A DNA stretch of 64,000 bases from a gamma proteobacterium L18. GTDB lineage: Bacteria; Pseudomonadota; Gammaproteobacteria; Pseudomonadales; Pseudomonadaceae. The stretch lies in assembly GCA_000497835.1 (NCBI GenBank), contig KI547167.1, positions 239,247-303,246 on the forward strand, in the 5' to 3' direction. Within the stretch, counting starts at the first letter, position 1; every line of letters begins with the position of its first letter. The notes beneath the pieces are model-generated. The model ran no database searches, was not told where the DNA came from, and saw only the letters and a list, made by a program, of their open reading frames with translations. This document shows, piece by piece, positions 56,368-64,000 of the stretch. Both the position numbers and the translations under genes were made by a program.

Positions 56368-57120
56368 TTAACTATCGTCCCGCTCACGGAGATACTCCGT
56401 CAGCAGCTTCTTCTCTTCTCCAGAAAGCGAGCGTCTTTCCAGAAGATCGGCACGTCGTTCGTAGGTCCGCCCAAGGGACTGCTGCAAACGCCAGCGCCGG
56501 ATGTGTGCATGATTGCCACTTAGCAATACGTCGGGAACACGCTGATCCGCATACACCTCCGGTCGGGTGTAGTGCGGGCAATCCAGCAGCCCATCCGTGA
56601 AGGAATCTTCCTCCGCGGAGTCCGCATGCCCTAAAGCTCCGGGCAGCAGTCGTGTAACCGCATCGATCAGGACCATCGCCGGCAGCTCACCGCCAGACAG
56701 TACATAGTCGCCAATCGACCACTCTTCATCGACATGAGCCTGAATAAACCGCTCGTCAATGCCTTCATAGCGACCTGCGATCAGAATCAACGATTCCGAT
56801 TCAGCCAGTTCGCGAACCCCCTGCTGAGTCAGCTGGCGGCCTTGCGGCGACAGGTAAATGACCTTCGCCGACTCCCCCGCTGCGTTCCTGGCCTCGGCCA
56901 GCGCATCTTCCAGGGGCTTGATCTTCATCACCATGCCCGGACCACCGCCAAACGGCCGATCATCCACCGTATGGTGACGATCTGTGGTGTAGTCCCGCGG
57001 ATTCCAACAGGTGAGTTGCAACAACCCCTGTTTCACCGCACGGCTGGTAATGCCGTACTCGCTGATGGCCGAAAACATCTCGGGGAACAGACTGATCACT
57101 TCTACGCGCAGGCTGGCCAT
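56368..57120 (-). CDS. trmD: tRNA (guanine37-N1)-methyltransferase
   Basis: A SPOUT-class enzyme making m1G37, which prevents frameshifting. It has 250 residues with the knot motifs [15 protein letters not shown] and [20 protein letters not shown], and [12 protein letters not shown] near residue 55. It lies 3 bp after rimM and 43 bp before rplS. Confidence 0.97.
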   Translation of the reverse strand: MASLRVEVISLFPEMFSAISEYGITSRAVKQGLLQLTCWNPRDYTTDRHHTVDDRPFGGGPGMVMKIKPLEDALAEARNAAGESAKVIYLSPQGRQLTQQGVRELAESESLILIAGRYEGIDERFIQAHVDEEWSIGDYVLSGGELPAMVLIDAVTRLLPGALGHADSAEEDSFTDGLLDCPHYTRPEVYADQRVPDVLLSGNHAHIRRWRLQQSLGRTYERRADLLERRSLSGEEKKLLTEYLRERDDS

Positions 57121-57123
57121 TGC

Positions 57124-57663
57124 CTAGAAGTCCGCATCCCAATCAACCTTCATCTCGCCTGCGGCCAGGTCGACGGTCAACACACACTGCGCCGTGTAGG
57201 GCAGCAAGCGCTCACGATCATCCAGGCTGCCAGCGCAAGGCTTGACCACCATCACATCGTTAGAGCCAGTCTCCAGCAGGTGATCGATCTTCCCGAGCAA
57301 TTGCCCGAGTTGGTCGATGACGCTCAGACCTTCCAGCTGGTACCAGTAGTACTCGCCGTCGTCCAAGTCCGGAAACAGATCACGGGGCACGCAGATTTCG
57401 TAACCGGCCAGAAGCTGGGCTTCATCGCGATCATCGAGACCCTTGAGCTTTGCGACCAGGAACTTGCTTTGCAGCCGTCCCTTGACCAGCTCTACCTGCT
57501 TGTCCACGCTACCTGCGCGCTTGAGCGTCCAGGTGGTGTAGTCCAACAGGTTGTCTATCGGATCGGTAAAGGAGTAAACCTTTACTTCGCCACGAACGCC
57601 GTGAACCGAGAAAATCTTGCCGATAACGATCAAATCATCAGCAGTAGCTGGCGTCGTGTTCAT
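57124..57663 (-). CDS. rimM: Ribosome maturation factor RimM
   Basis: A 30S assembly factor binding S19; 179 residues. An N-terminal RimM barrel (LIVIGKIFSVHGVRGEVKVYS) and a C-terminal PRC-barrel (DGEYYWYQLEGLSVID) are visible. It is located between rpsP (5-bp gap) and trmD (3-bp gap) as usual. Confidence 0.97.
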   Translation of the reverse strand: MNTTPATADDLIVIGKIFSVHGVRGEVKVYSFTDPIDNLLDYTTWTLKRAGSVDKQVELVKGRLQSKFLVAKLKGLDDRDEAQLLAGYEICVPRDLFPDLDDGEYYWYQLEGLSVIDQLGQLLGKIDHLLETGSNDVMVVKPCAGSLDDRERLLPYTAQCVLTVDLAAGEMKVDWDADF

Positions 57664-57668
57664 ATTGC

Positions 57669-57920
57669 TCAGGCCGCAGCCTTGGCAGCTTCCTTCAGCA
57701 ACTGAGCAACACGCTCAGAAGGCTGTGCACCAACGCTCAACCAGTGGTTGACGCGCTCTTGGTTCACGGACAGGCGGATTTCCTGACCACGAGCCACTGG
57801 GTTGAAGAAGCCAACGTGCTCTTTGTGCGAGCCGTCACGCGGGTTACGCGAGTCGGTCACGGTCAGTTGGTAGAATGGGCGCTTTTTAGAGCCGCCACGG
57901 GCAAGACGGATGGTTAGCAT
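57669..57920 (-). CDS. rpsP: 30S ribosomal protein S16
   Basis: An 83-residue ribosomal protein beginning [19 protein letters not shown], with [13 protein letters not shown]. It is the first gene of the operon. ATG 57920 is the conserved start; the frame continues open upstream to 58022 but lacks family similarity. Confidence 0.98.
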   Translation of the reverse strand: MLTIRLARGGSKKRPFYQLTVTDSRNPRDGSHKEHVGFFNPVARGQEIRLSVNQERVNHWLSVGAQPSERVAQLLKEAAKAAA

Positions 57921-58168
57921 TGAACATCGTTCCTGTAGTCGGTGCTGCAAATCATAATGCACAGCGGGCACACGGGTGCCCGAAAGGCCGCATATTCTCA
58001 AGGAATATCCGGACTTTTGCAAATGCCTTTTTCCGGCGCATTGGACGCGCCCGATAGATTTGCTTCATATGACCACCCGAAGAGGTGGCCGGTGGACCTG
58101 CCGAGGCAGGTTTACCGCAGTGCCCGCGTCGCCGCGGACGGTGCCAGCCCGAGGGCTGGCACGGGTAA

Positions 58169-59548
58169 TCACATTTTCGGCATGCCACCGCCGCCGGGCA
58201 GCATGCCGCCCATGCCGCGCATCATTTTGGCCATGCCGCCCTTGGTGGAGAACTTCTTCATCATCTTCTGCATCTGCTTGTGCTGCTTGATCAAGCGACC
58301 GATGTCCTGCACCTGGGTGCCGGAACCCAGGGCGATACGACGCTTGCGCGAACCGCTGATCAGGTCAGGGTCGCGGCGCTCGGCCGGGGTCATGGAGTTG
58401 ATGATGGCTTCCATCTGCTTGAATTGCTTCTCGGCGGCGTTCTGGGCATTGCCCATCTGCGACAGGTTCATGCCACCGATGCTCGGCAGCTTGTCCATCA
58501 GGCCACCCAGGCCACCCATGTTCTTCATCTGTTGCAGCTGGTCACGGAAGTCTTCGAGGTCGAAGCCCTTGCCCTTCTTCAGCTTTTTGGCCAGTTTGTC
58601 GGCCTTCTCTTTATCCAGGGTCTGCTCGGCCTGCTCGATCAGGCTGAGCACGTCGCCCATGCCCAGGATCCGCGAGGCGATACGATCCGGGTGGAAGGGC
58701 TCGAGCGCTTCGCTCTTCTCGCCCATACCGATGAACTTGATCGGCTTGCCGGTGATGGCACGCACCGACAGGGCGGCACCGCCACGGGCGTCGCCGTCGA
58801 CCTTGGTCAGGATCACGCCGGTCAGCGGCAGCGCATCGCCAAACGCCTTGGCGGTGTTGGCGGCGTCCTGACCGGTCATGGCGTCGACCACGAACAGCGT
58901 TTCCACCGGCTTGATGGCCGCGTGCAGGGACTGGATCTCGCCCATCATCTCGGCGTCGATGTGCAGACGGCCGGCGGTGTCGACGATGACCACGTCGATG
59001 AACTTGAGCTTGGCTTCGCGGATGGCCGCTTCAGCGATGGCCACTGGCTTCTGGGTGATATCGGACGGGAAGAACGTCACGCCGATGTCGTTGGCCAGGG
59101 TTTCGAGTTGCTTGATGGCCGCCGGACGGTACACGTCGGCCGATACCACCATCACGCTCTTCTTCTTGCGCTCTTTGAGGAAGCGCGCCAGCTTGCCGGC
59201 GGTGGTGGTTTTACCTGCACCCTGCAGACCGGCCATCAGCACCACCGCAGGCGGTGCGGCGTTCAGGGCCAGGTCTTCGTTGGCGGCGCCCATCAGGCCT
59301 TCGAGCTCGATCTGCACGATCTTCACGAATGCCTGGCCAGGCGTCAGGCTGCGCGACACTTCAGTGCCGACCGCGCGTTCCTTGACCTTGTTGACGAAGT
59401 CCTTCACCACCGGCAAGGCGACGTCGGCTTCCAGCAACGCCATGCGCACTTCACGCAGGGTGTCTTTGATGTTGTCTTCCGTCAGCTTGGCCTTGCCAGT
59501 GACATGGCGCAGCGTCTGCGAAAGACGTTCGGTAAGGTTTTCAAACAT
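58169..59548 (-). CDS. ffh: Signal recognition particle protein Ffh
   Basis: The SRP GTPase that delivers nascent membrane proteins to FtsY. It has 459 residues: N domain (MFENLTERLSQTLRHVTGK), G domain with GLQGAGKTTTAGK, DTAGRLHID and TKVDGDARGG, and a methionine-rich M domain ending in a Gly-Met tail (MLPGGGGMPKM). ATG 59548 is the conserved start. A GTGCCAGCCC/GGGCTGGCAC hairpin at 58140-58161, without a T-run, follows the stop. Confidence 0.97.
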   Translation of the reverse strand: MFENLTERLSQTLRHVTGKAKLTEDNIKDTLREVRMALLEADVALPVVKDFVNKVKERAVGTEVSRSLTPGQAFVKIVQIELEGLMGAANEDLALNAAPPAVVLMAGLQGAGKTTTAGKLARFLKERKKKSVMVVSADVYRPAAIKQLETLANDIGVTFFPSDITQKPVAIAEAAIREAKLKFIDVVIVDTAGRLHIDAEMMGEIQSLHAAIKPVETLFVVDAMTGQDAANTAKAFGDALPLTGVILTKVDGDARGGAALSVRAITGKPIKFIGMGEKSEALEPFHPDRIASRILGMGDVLSLIEQAEQTLDKEKADKLAKKLKKGKGFDLEDFRDQLQQMKNMGGLGGLMDKLPSIGGMNLSQMGNAQNAAEKQFKQMEAIINSMTPAERRDPDLISGSRKRRIALGSGTQVQDIGRLIKQHKQMQKMMKKFSTKGGMAKMMRGMGGMLPGGGGMPKM

Positions 59549-59739
59549 GCGCGATCCTTTCAGGCTCAATTGAACCGAGGTTAAGCAGCCTGGCCCGTGA
59601 ATAAGTAGAGGCGCGGCGTGGGCCGGTCGGCGATTATAGCGAGAAGTACGCGCCACGGACACCAGTGCCGCGCCAGTCTTTCGTCCGGCGGCTGTTCTAT
59701 GCCACACTCAGCGACTTTCGGGCTTGCTCCACAGGACTT

Positions 59740-60552
59740 ATGCTCCCCTTGTCACCCAGTTTGCTACCCAGCCTCGCCGCCGCCTTCCTTTATGCCGCTG
59801 CGACCGCCTACCAAGGCACCCGAGTCGGCCAGCGCGCCGCGGTCGACAAGCGCCTGCTGTACATCATCGGCGCCCTCGCCGTGGTGGCCCAGGGCTTTGC
59901 ACTCAAGTACCAGTTGATCACGCCACTGGGGCTGAGCCTGGACTTCTTCGGCGCCGCCAGCCTGATTTCCGCCGCGGTAATCGCCCTGACCCTGATTGCC
60001 TGCACGCGCATCCCGGTGGAAAACCTGCTGCTGTTGCTGTTCCCCCTGGGCGCACTGACCACCCTGGTGGCGCAGTTCATTCCCAAGGGCACCGTGCCGC
60101 TGATCAATGAAGAGCCGGGCATGCTCGCGCATATCCTGCTGTCGATCCTGGCCTACGGCATGTTCACCATCGCGGTGTTCCAGGCCTTGCTGCTGCTGGT
60201 GCAGAACCACCAGCTCAAGCACAAGCACCCCGCCGGGCTGATCAAGAACTTCCCGCCCCTGCAGACCATGGAAAGCCTGCTGTTCGGCTTCCTGTGGGCT
60301 GGCTGGGCGCTGCTGTCGATGTCGCTGATTTCCGGCTGGCTGTTCGTGGAAAACCTGTTCGCCCAGCACCTGGTGCACAAAACCCTGCTGGCGTGCCTGG
60401 CCTGGATCGTCTTCAGTGTGTTGTTGTGGGGCCGCAACCGCCTGGGCTGGCGCGGCCACAAGGCGATTCGCTGGACCCTGGCCGGTTTCTGCCTGCTGAT
60501 GCTGGCGTACTTCGGCAGCAAGCTGGTCCGCGAATACATTCTGCACATCTGA
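59740..60552 (+). CDS. Cytochrome c assembly-type inner membrane protein (YpjD-like)
   Basis: A 270-residue membrane protein with about eight helices of the CcsA/CcmC-type PF01578 family. It has conserved Trp-rich and His-containing segments (GFLWAGWALLSMSLISGWLF; HKTLLACLAWIVFS). Like ypjD of E. coli it is next to, and divergent from, ffh and precedes a CNNM protein. Its role in haem or ion transport is not established. ATG 59740 follows AGGA; an earlier in-frame ATG at 59665 lies in the ffh upstream region. Confidence 0.85.
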   Translation: MLPLSPSLLPSLAAAFLYAAATAYQGTRVGQRAAVDKRLLYIIGALAVVAQGFALKYQLITPLGLSLDFFGAASLISAAVIALTLIACTRIPVENLLLLLFPLGALTTLVAQFIPKGTVPLINEEPGMLAHILLSILAYGMFTIAVFQALLLLVQNHQLKHKHPAGLIKNFPPLQTMESLLFGFLWAGWALLSMSLISGWLFVENLFAQHLVHKTLLACLAWIVFSVLLWGRNRLGWRGHKAIRWTLAGFCLLMLAYFGSKLVREYILHI

Positions 60553-60563
60553 CAGGCGAGTAA

Positions 60564-61802
60564 ATGGACAATCTGCCGTTGGGCTCGATGCTGGGTGTCG
60601 TGCTGTTGTCGATCCTCTGGTCGGCGCTGTTCACGGGCGTGGAAACCGCCCGCAACCACTTGGCCGCCCTGCGTACCCGGCGCAAGGCAGGCGAGCGTCC
60701 CAGCCTGGCCTTCCCCCTGGAAAGCCTGGTGCTGTGCAACACCCTGTGCCGCGTGCTGGCGGTGGTGCTGGGGGTGTTCGTTGCCGTGTACCACTGGCAC
60801 GTCAAGGGCCTGTGGCTGGGCGGCCTGATCATGGCCGCGGTGCTGCTGACCTTCAGCGAGTATTTGCCGCGCCTGCTGGCCCGCCGCCATCCAGAAGCCT
60901 TTATCGGCCTGGGCAACTCGCTGCTGCGCCTGCCGCTTACACTGCTGTACCCACTGGTATGGCCGTTCAGCGGCATCGCCCGCCTGCTGCTCAAACCGTT
61001 CGCGCCCATCGCCACGCCGATCGCCCGTCAGCATGACGAGCCGCTGGATGAAGGGGCCGAGGACGATCTGGAGCAGGATGAAATGCCCAGCGCCCCGCAC
61101 CTGCTGGGCGGCCTGCAGTCACTGAACCGCATCACCGTCAACGACATCCTGGTGCCGCGCAGCGAAGTGGACGGCCTGAACCTGGACGATCCGATCGAGA
61201 AAATCGCCGAACAGTTGATCATCAGCCGCCACACCCGCCTGCCGGTGTACCACAACGACATCAACCAGGTCGAAAAGGTGCTCAATACCCGCCAGGTCAG
61301 CCACCTGCTACCCAAGGGCGAGTTGACCATGGAAGCCCTGCTGGCGGCCTGTTACGACGCCTACTTCGTGCCCGAAAGCACCCCGCTGCACCTGCAGCTG
61401 CTCAACTTCCACAAGCAACAGCGGCGCCTGGGCGTGGTGGTGGACGAATATGGCGAGGTGCTGGGCCTGGTGACCCTGGAAGACATTCTGGAAGAAATTG
61501 TCGGCGAGTTCGAAGACGAACACACCATGGACAACCCCCATGTACACCCCCAGGCCGATGGCCGCTTCGTGGTGGATGGGGCGGCGTCGATCCGCGAACT
61601 CAACAAGACCCTGGGCTGGCATTTGCCCAGTGATGGGCCCAAGACCCTCAACGGGCTGGTGACCGAGGCGCTGGAGAGTATTCCTGATTGCGCGGTGTGC
61701 CTGAAGATTGGGCGCTATCGCCTGGAAATCCTGCAGGCCGAGGAGAACCGCGTGAAGCGCGTGCTGATCTGGCATACCTCCAGCCTGCCCAAACTCGCCT
61801 GA
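60564..61802 (+). CDS. CNNM/CorB-like transporter-associated protein (DUF21-CBS-CorC_HlyC)
   Basis: 412 residues: DUF21 transmembrane domain (about 1-150), CBS pair (about 185-310, with MVPRS-like NDILVPRSEVDGLNLD), and a C-terminal CorC_HlyC domain (GVVVDEYGEVLGLVTLEDIL, 290-400). The family is linked to magnesium and cobalt homeostasis (CorB/YfjD). It starts 11 bp after the YpjD-like gene, which makes an operon. Hemolysin-like names in databases are historical. Confidence 0.9.
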   Translation: MDNLPLGSMLGVVLLSILWSALFTGVETARNHLAALRTRRKAGERPSLAFPLESLVLCNTLCRVLAVVLGVFVAVYHWHVKGLWLGGLIMAAVLLTFSEYLPRLLARRHPEAFIGLGNSLLRLPLTLLYPLVWPFSGIARLLLKPFAPIATPIARQHDEPLDEGAEDDLEQDEMPSAPHLLGGLQSLNRITVNDILVPRSEVDGLNLDDPIEKIAEQLIISRHTRLPVYHNDINQVEKVLNTRQVSHLLPKGELTMEALLAACYDAYFVPESTPLHLQLLNFHKQQRRLGVVVDEYGEVLGLVTLEDILEEIVGEFEDEHTMDNPHVHPQADGRFVVDGAASIRELNKTLGWHLPSDGPKTLNGLVTEALESIPDCAVCLKIGRYRLEILQAEENRVKRVLIWHTSSLPKLA

Positions 61803-61812
61803 AGACTGCGCC

Positions 61813-61845
61813 GTCCTTTTCCCGAGCTTCGCTCGGTCCCACAGG
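61813..61845. repeat. Solo family A arm
   Basis: It carries only the right arm (TTTTCCCGAGCTTCGCTCGG then TCCCACAGGG) without its partner and with one base change. It lies right after the CNNM gene, before the MFS gene. Confidence 0.8.
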
Positions 61846-62013
61846 GAGCGGCGCAGCGGTCTGGACGCCCACTCCCCTCATTCATATAATCAAAACAGCT
61901 TACCCAGCGCCTTGCCGCCCGCCCCCTGCTACCCGCACGGAGGTGAACCGGCCCCCTCCTGCGGCCCACCCTGCCCCGCACCTATAATAATTCACGATTG
62001 CCAGGGACCTGCC

Positions 62014-63327
62014 ATGAGTACCAGCACCTACGCTGCCAGCGGCGACGCGCAGCCGCTCAACTCCACTGCCCGCGTGGCCACTGCCAGCTTCATCGGCACC
62101 GCCATCGAGTTCTACGATTTCTACGTGTACGCCACCGCCGCCGCATTGGTGATTGGTCCGGTGTTTTTCCCGCAGACTTCCGGCACCGCGCAAATGCTGT
62201 CGGCCTTTCTGACCTTCGGCATCGCTTTCCTCGCCCGCCCCTTGGGCTCGGCGCTGTTCGGCCATTTCGGCGACCGCATCGGCCGTAAATCCACGCTGGT
62301 GGCCTCGTTGCTGCTGATGGGCGTGTGCACCACGCTGATCGGCGTGCTGCCCGGCTACGAGCAGATTGGCGCCTGGGCACCGATCCTGCTGTGCGTGCTG
62401 CGCTTCGGCCAAGGCCTGGGGCTGGGCGGTGAATGGGGTGGCGCGGCGTTGCTGGCCACCGAAAATGCGCCCAAGGGCAAACGCGCCTGGTTCGGCATGT
62501 TTCCGCAACTGGGGCCATCCATTGGTTTCCTGGCGGCCAACGGGCTGTTCCTGGGCCTGGCCATGCTGCTCAGTGATGAGCAATTCCGCGCCTGGGGCTG
62601 GCGCCTGCCGTTCCTGCTCAGCGCCCTGCTGGTGATGGTGGGCCTGTATGTACGGCTGAAACTGGAAGAAACCCCGGTGTTCGCCAAGGCCATGGCCAAC
62701 CACGAAAAGCTGAAGATGCCGCTGGTGGAGCTGTTCGCCCAATACTGGCGCCCCATGTTGCTGGGCGCAGCGTCCATGGTGGTGTGCTATGCGCTGTTCT
62801 ACATCTCCACGGTGTTTTCCCTGAGCTACGGCGTGGCCAGCCTGGGTTACAGCCGTGAAAGCTTCCTGGGCATGCTGTGCTTCGCCGTGTTGTTCATGGC
62901 CTTGGCCACGCCTATTTCGGCGGCGCTGAGCGACCGTTTCGGGCGCAAGCCGGTCTTGGTGTTGGGCGGCGTGCTGGCGATTGCCTCGGGATTCGTCATG
63001 GAGCCGTTGCTGACGCAGGGGTCGACCACCAGCGTGGCGCTGTTCCTGAGCATCGAGCTGTTTTTGATGGGCTTCACCTTTGCGCCCATGGGGGCGTTGC
63101 TGCCCGAGCTGTTCCCTACCCGCGTGCGTTATACCGGGGCGTCGGCGGCGTACAACCTGGGCGGTATCGTCGGGGCCTCGGCGGCGCCGTTTGCGGCGCA
63201 GAAGCTGGTGGCCATGGGTGGCTTGAGCTGGGTGGGCGGGTATGTGTCGGCGGCGGCGCTGCTCAGCGTGCTGGCGGTGCTGTGCCTGAAGGAGACGCGG
63301 GATGAGGATTTGAGTACCGTCAGGTAA
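62014..63327 (+). CDS. MFS transporter, metabolite:H+ symporter type
   Basis: A 437-residue transporter with 12 helices. SFIGTAIEFYDFYVYATAAAL at TM1 and the loop GHFGDRIGRKSTLVASLL are the MHS-family marks (shikimate, alpha-ketoglutarate, dicarboxylate and proline/betaine carriers). The second half-loop SDRFGRKPVLVLGG is present. The substrate cannot be told from sequence. ATG 62014 has AGGGA upstream; a longer open frame to 61912 is poorer. Family A copy 6 follows the stop. Confidence 0.9.
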   Translation: MSTSTYAASGDAQPLNSTARVATASFIGTAIEFYDFYVYATAAALVIGPVFFPQTSGTAQMLSAFLTFGIAFLARPLGSALFGHFGDRIGRKSTLVASLLLMGVCTTLIGVLPGYEQIGAWAPILLCVLRFGQGLGLGGEWGGAALLATENAPKGKRAWFGMFPQLGPSIGFLAANGLFLGLAMLLSDEQFRAWGWRLPFLLSALLVMVGLYVRLKLEETPVFAKAMANHEKLKMPLVELFAQYWRPMLLGAASMVVCYALFYISTVFSLSYGVASLGYSRESFLGMLCFAVLFMALATPISAALSDRFGRKPVLVLGGVLAIASGFVMEPLLTQGSTTSVALFLSIELFLMGFTFAPMGALLPELFPTRVRYTGASAAYNLGGIVGASAAPFAAQKLVAMGGLSWVGGYVSAAALLSVLAVLCLKETRDEDLSTVR

Positions 63328-63341
63328 AAACGCGGCGCCTG

Positions 63342-63415
63342 CTTCCCGAGCTTCGCCCGGTCCCACAGGGGCACCGCCCTGTGGGACCGGGCGAAGCTCG
63401 GGAAGCAAACGCCGT
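63342..63415. repeat. Family A inverted repeat with arm order reversed (copy 6)
   Basis: Here the CTTCCCGAGCTTCGCCCGG arm comes first and the GTGGGACC arm second, with only about 6 bp (CACCGC) between the CCCCTG/CAGGGG ends. This is the mirror arrangement of copies 1-4. It lies between the convergent MFS and purT genes and could form a very strong hairpin. Confidence 0.88.
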
Positions 63416-63420
63416 CGATA

Positions 63421-64000
63421 TTAAAGTTCTACGTTGACCGCCTGAGCAGCACGGGTCGCCTTGGCGCGCGCCGCTTCGATCGATTCGTCACGCGCCAGGG
63501 CCACGCCCATGCGGCGCTGGCCGGCCACTTCCGGCTTGCCGAACAAGCGCAGCGCGGTGTCCGGCTCGGCCAAGGCCGCGCCCAGGTTGGCGAACGCCGT
63601 CTGGGTAGAGTTGCCTTCCACCAGAATCACCGCCGAAGCCGACGGGCCGAACTGGCGCACCAGCGGAATCGGCAGGCCGAGGATGGCGCGGGCGTGCAGG
63701 GCGAACTGCGACAGGTCCTGGGAGATCAGGGTCACCAGGCCGGTGTCGTGCGGGCGCGGCGACACTTCGCTGAACCACACCTGGTCGCCCTTGACGAACA
63801 GCTCTACACCAAACAGACCACGGCCACCCAGGGCCTCGGTCACGGCCTTGGCCACGCGCTCGGATTCAGCCAGCGCCACCGGGCTCATCGCCTGAGGCTG
63901 CCAGGATTCCTGGTAGTCGCCTTTCTCCTGACGGTGACCCACCGGGGCCAGGAACGTGGTGCCGCCAACGTGACGCACGGTCAGCAGGGTGATTTCGTAG
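63421..64000 (-). CDS. purT: Formate-dependent phosphoribosylglycinamide formyltransferase PurT, 3' part
   Basis: The C-terminal 193 residues of PurT, an ATP-grasp enzyme that uses formate and ATP to make formyl-GAR in purine synthesis. Visible blocks are [21 protein letters not shown] (metal and substrate Glu residues), [19 protein letters not shown] and the C-terminal barrel [20 protein letters not shown]. The N-terminal half is beyond the right edge. Confidence 0.95.
   Translation of the reverse strand, partial: YEITLLTVRHVGGTTFLAPVGHRQEKGDYQESWQPQAMSPVALAESERVAKAVTEALGGRGLFGVELFVKGDQVWFSEVSPRPHDTGLVTLISQDLSQFALHARAILGLPIPLVRQFGPSASAVILVEGNSTQTAFANLGAALAEPDTALRLFGKPEVAGQRRMGVALARDESIEAARAKATRAAQAVNVEL

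Overview
The window reads as chromosome of a gammaproteobacterial Pseudomonas, most likely of the Pseudomonas putida group. The grounds are high GC, dense GTG/ATG genes with overlapping stops and starts, a complete wsp chemosensory operon next to prfB-lysS, Pseudomonas-restricted families (DUF6124, DUF3509, QEGLA/DUF1704 protein), and a gene order (tsaB-adk-ppc ... lysS-prfB-wsp ... recJ ... thrC-hom-dsbC-xerD ... rplS-trmD-rimM-rpsP-ffh ... purT) that I remember as the P. putida core order. No rRNA, tRNA, CRISPR array, prophage or insertion-sequence transposase was seen.

Layout. 1-6.6 kb: end of a DUF6124 gene, a DUF72 protein, tsaB, adk, ppc and a small conserved protein. 6.9-8.2 kb: two DUF4398 lipoproteins, the second with an OmpA domain. 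8.2-12.0 kb: a minus-strand operon of TetR regulator, lipoprotein, QEGLA/DUF1704 putative metallopeptidase, lipoprotein hydrolase and small membrane protein. 12.2-14.9 kb: lysS and prfB, the latter with its programmed frameshift. 15.0-23.5 kb: the wsp surface-sensing c-di-GMP operon wspA-B-C-D-E-F-R, with wspE broken by one missing base. 23.5-26.8 kb: a repeat island, a DUF1275 membrane protein, a membrane diguanylate cyclase and a DUF533 protein. 27.0-36.8 kb: a polyamine locus with a LysR regulator, aminobutyraldehyde dehydrogenase, ABC binding protein (frameshifted), ATPase, two permeases, second dehydrogenase and APC permease. 36.8-43.1 kb: a small hypothetical, an inverted-repeat element, opgD, an old-yellow-enzyme family reductase, recJ and a YaeQ protein. 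43.3-50.4 kb: a periplasmic TIGR02285-like protein, a DUF3509 protein, and a three-gene regulatory set (LuxR-type response regulator, REC-EAL phosphodiesterase, BvgS-like hybrid kinase) that resembles the RocA/RocR/RocS (Sad) system of P. aeruginosa. 50.5-60 kb: thrC, hom, dsbC, xerD, a thioesterase, rplS-trmD-rimM-rpsP and ffh. 59.7-64 kb: cytochrome-c-assembly-like and CNNM/CorB-like membrane proteins, an MFS transporter and the 3' part of purT.

How it works together. Three cyclic-di-GMP enzymes lie here (WspR, a membrane cyclase near 25 kb, and the REC-EAL protein near 46 kb), two of them inside phosphorelay systems. The polyamine locus couples uptake to oxidation of 4-aminobutanal to GABA. 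The two single-base frameshifts (wspE, polyamine-binding protein) would each disable its system if real. They are of the same kind, so base-calling error must be excluded first.

The most unusual non-coding content is the set of intergenic inverted repeats: at least four families of REP/REPIN-like palindromes, one copy with its arms in reversed order, two islands that share the same modules in different arrangements, a heptad-repeat hairpin between hom and thrC, and a roughly 250-bp element bounded by 34-bp near-perfect inverted repeats. I found no clearly novel protein system. The Roc-like set and the repeat elements are the best candidates for follow-up.
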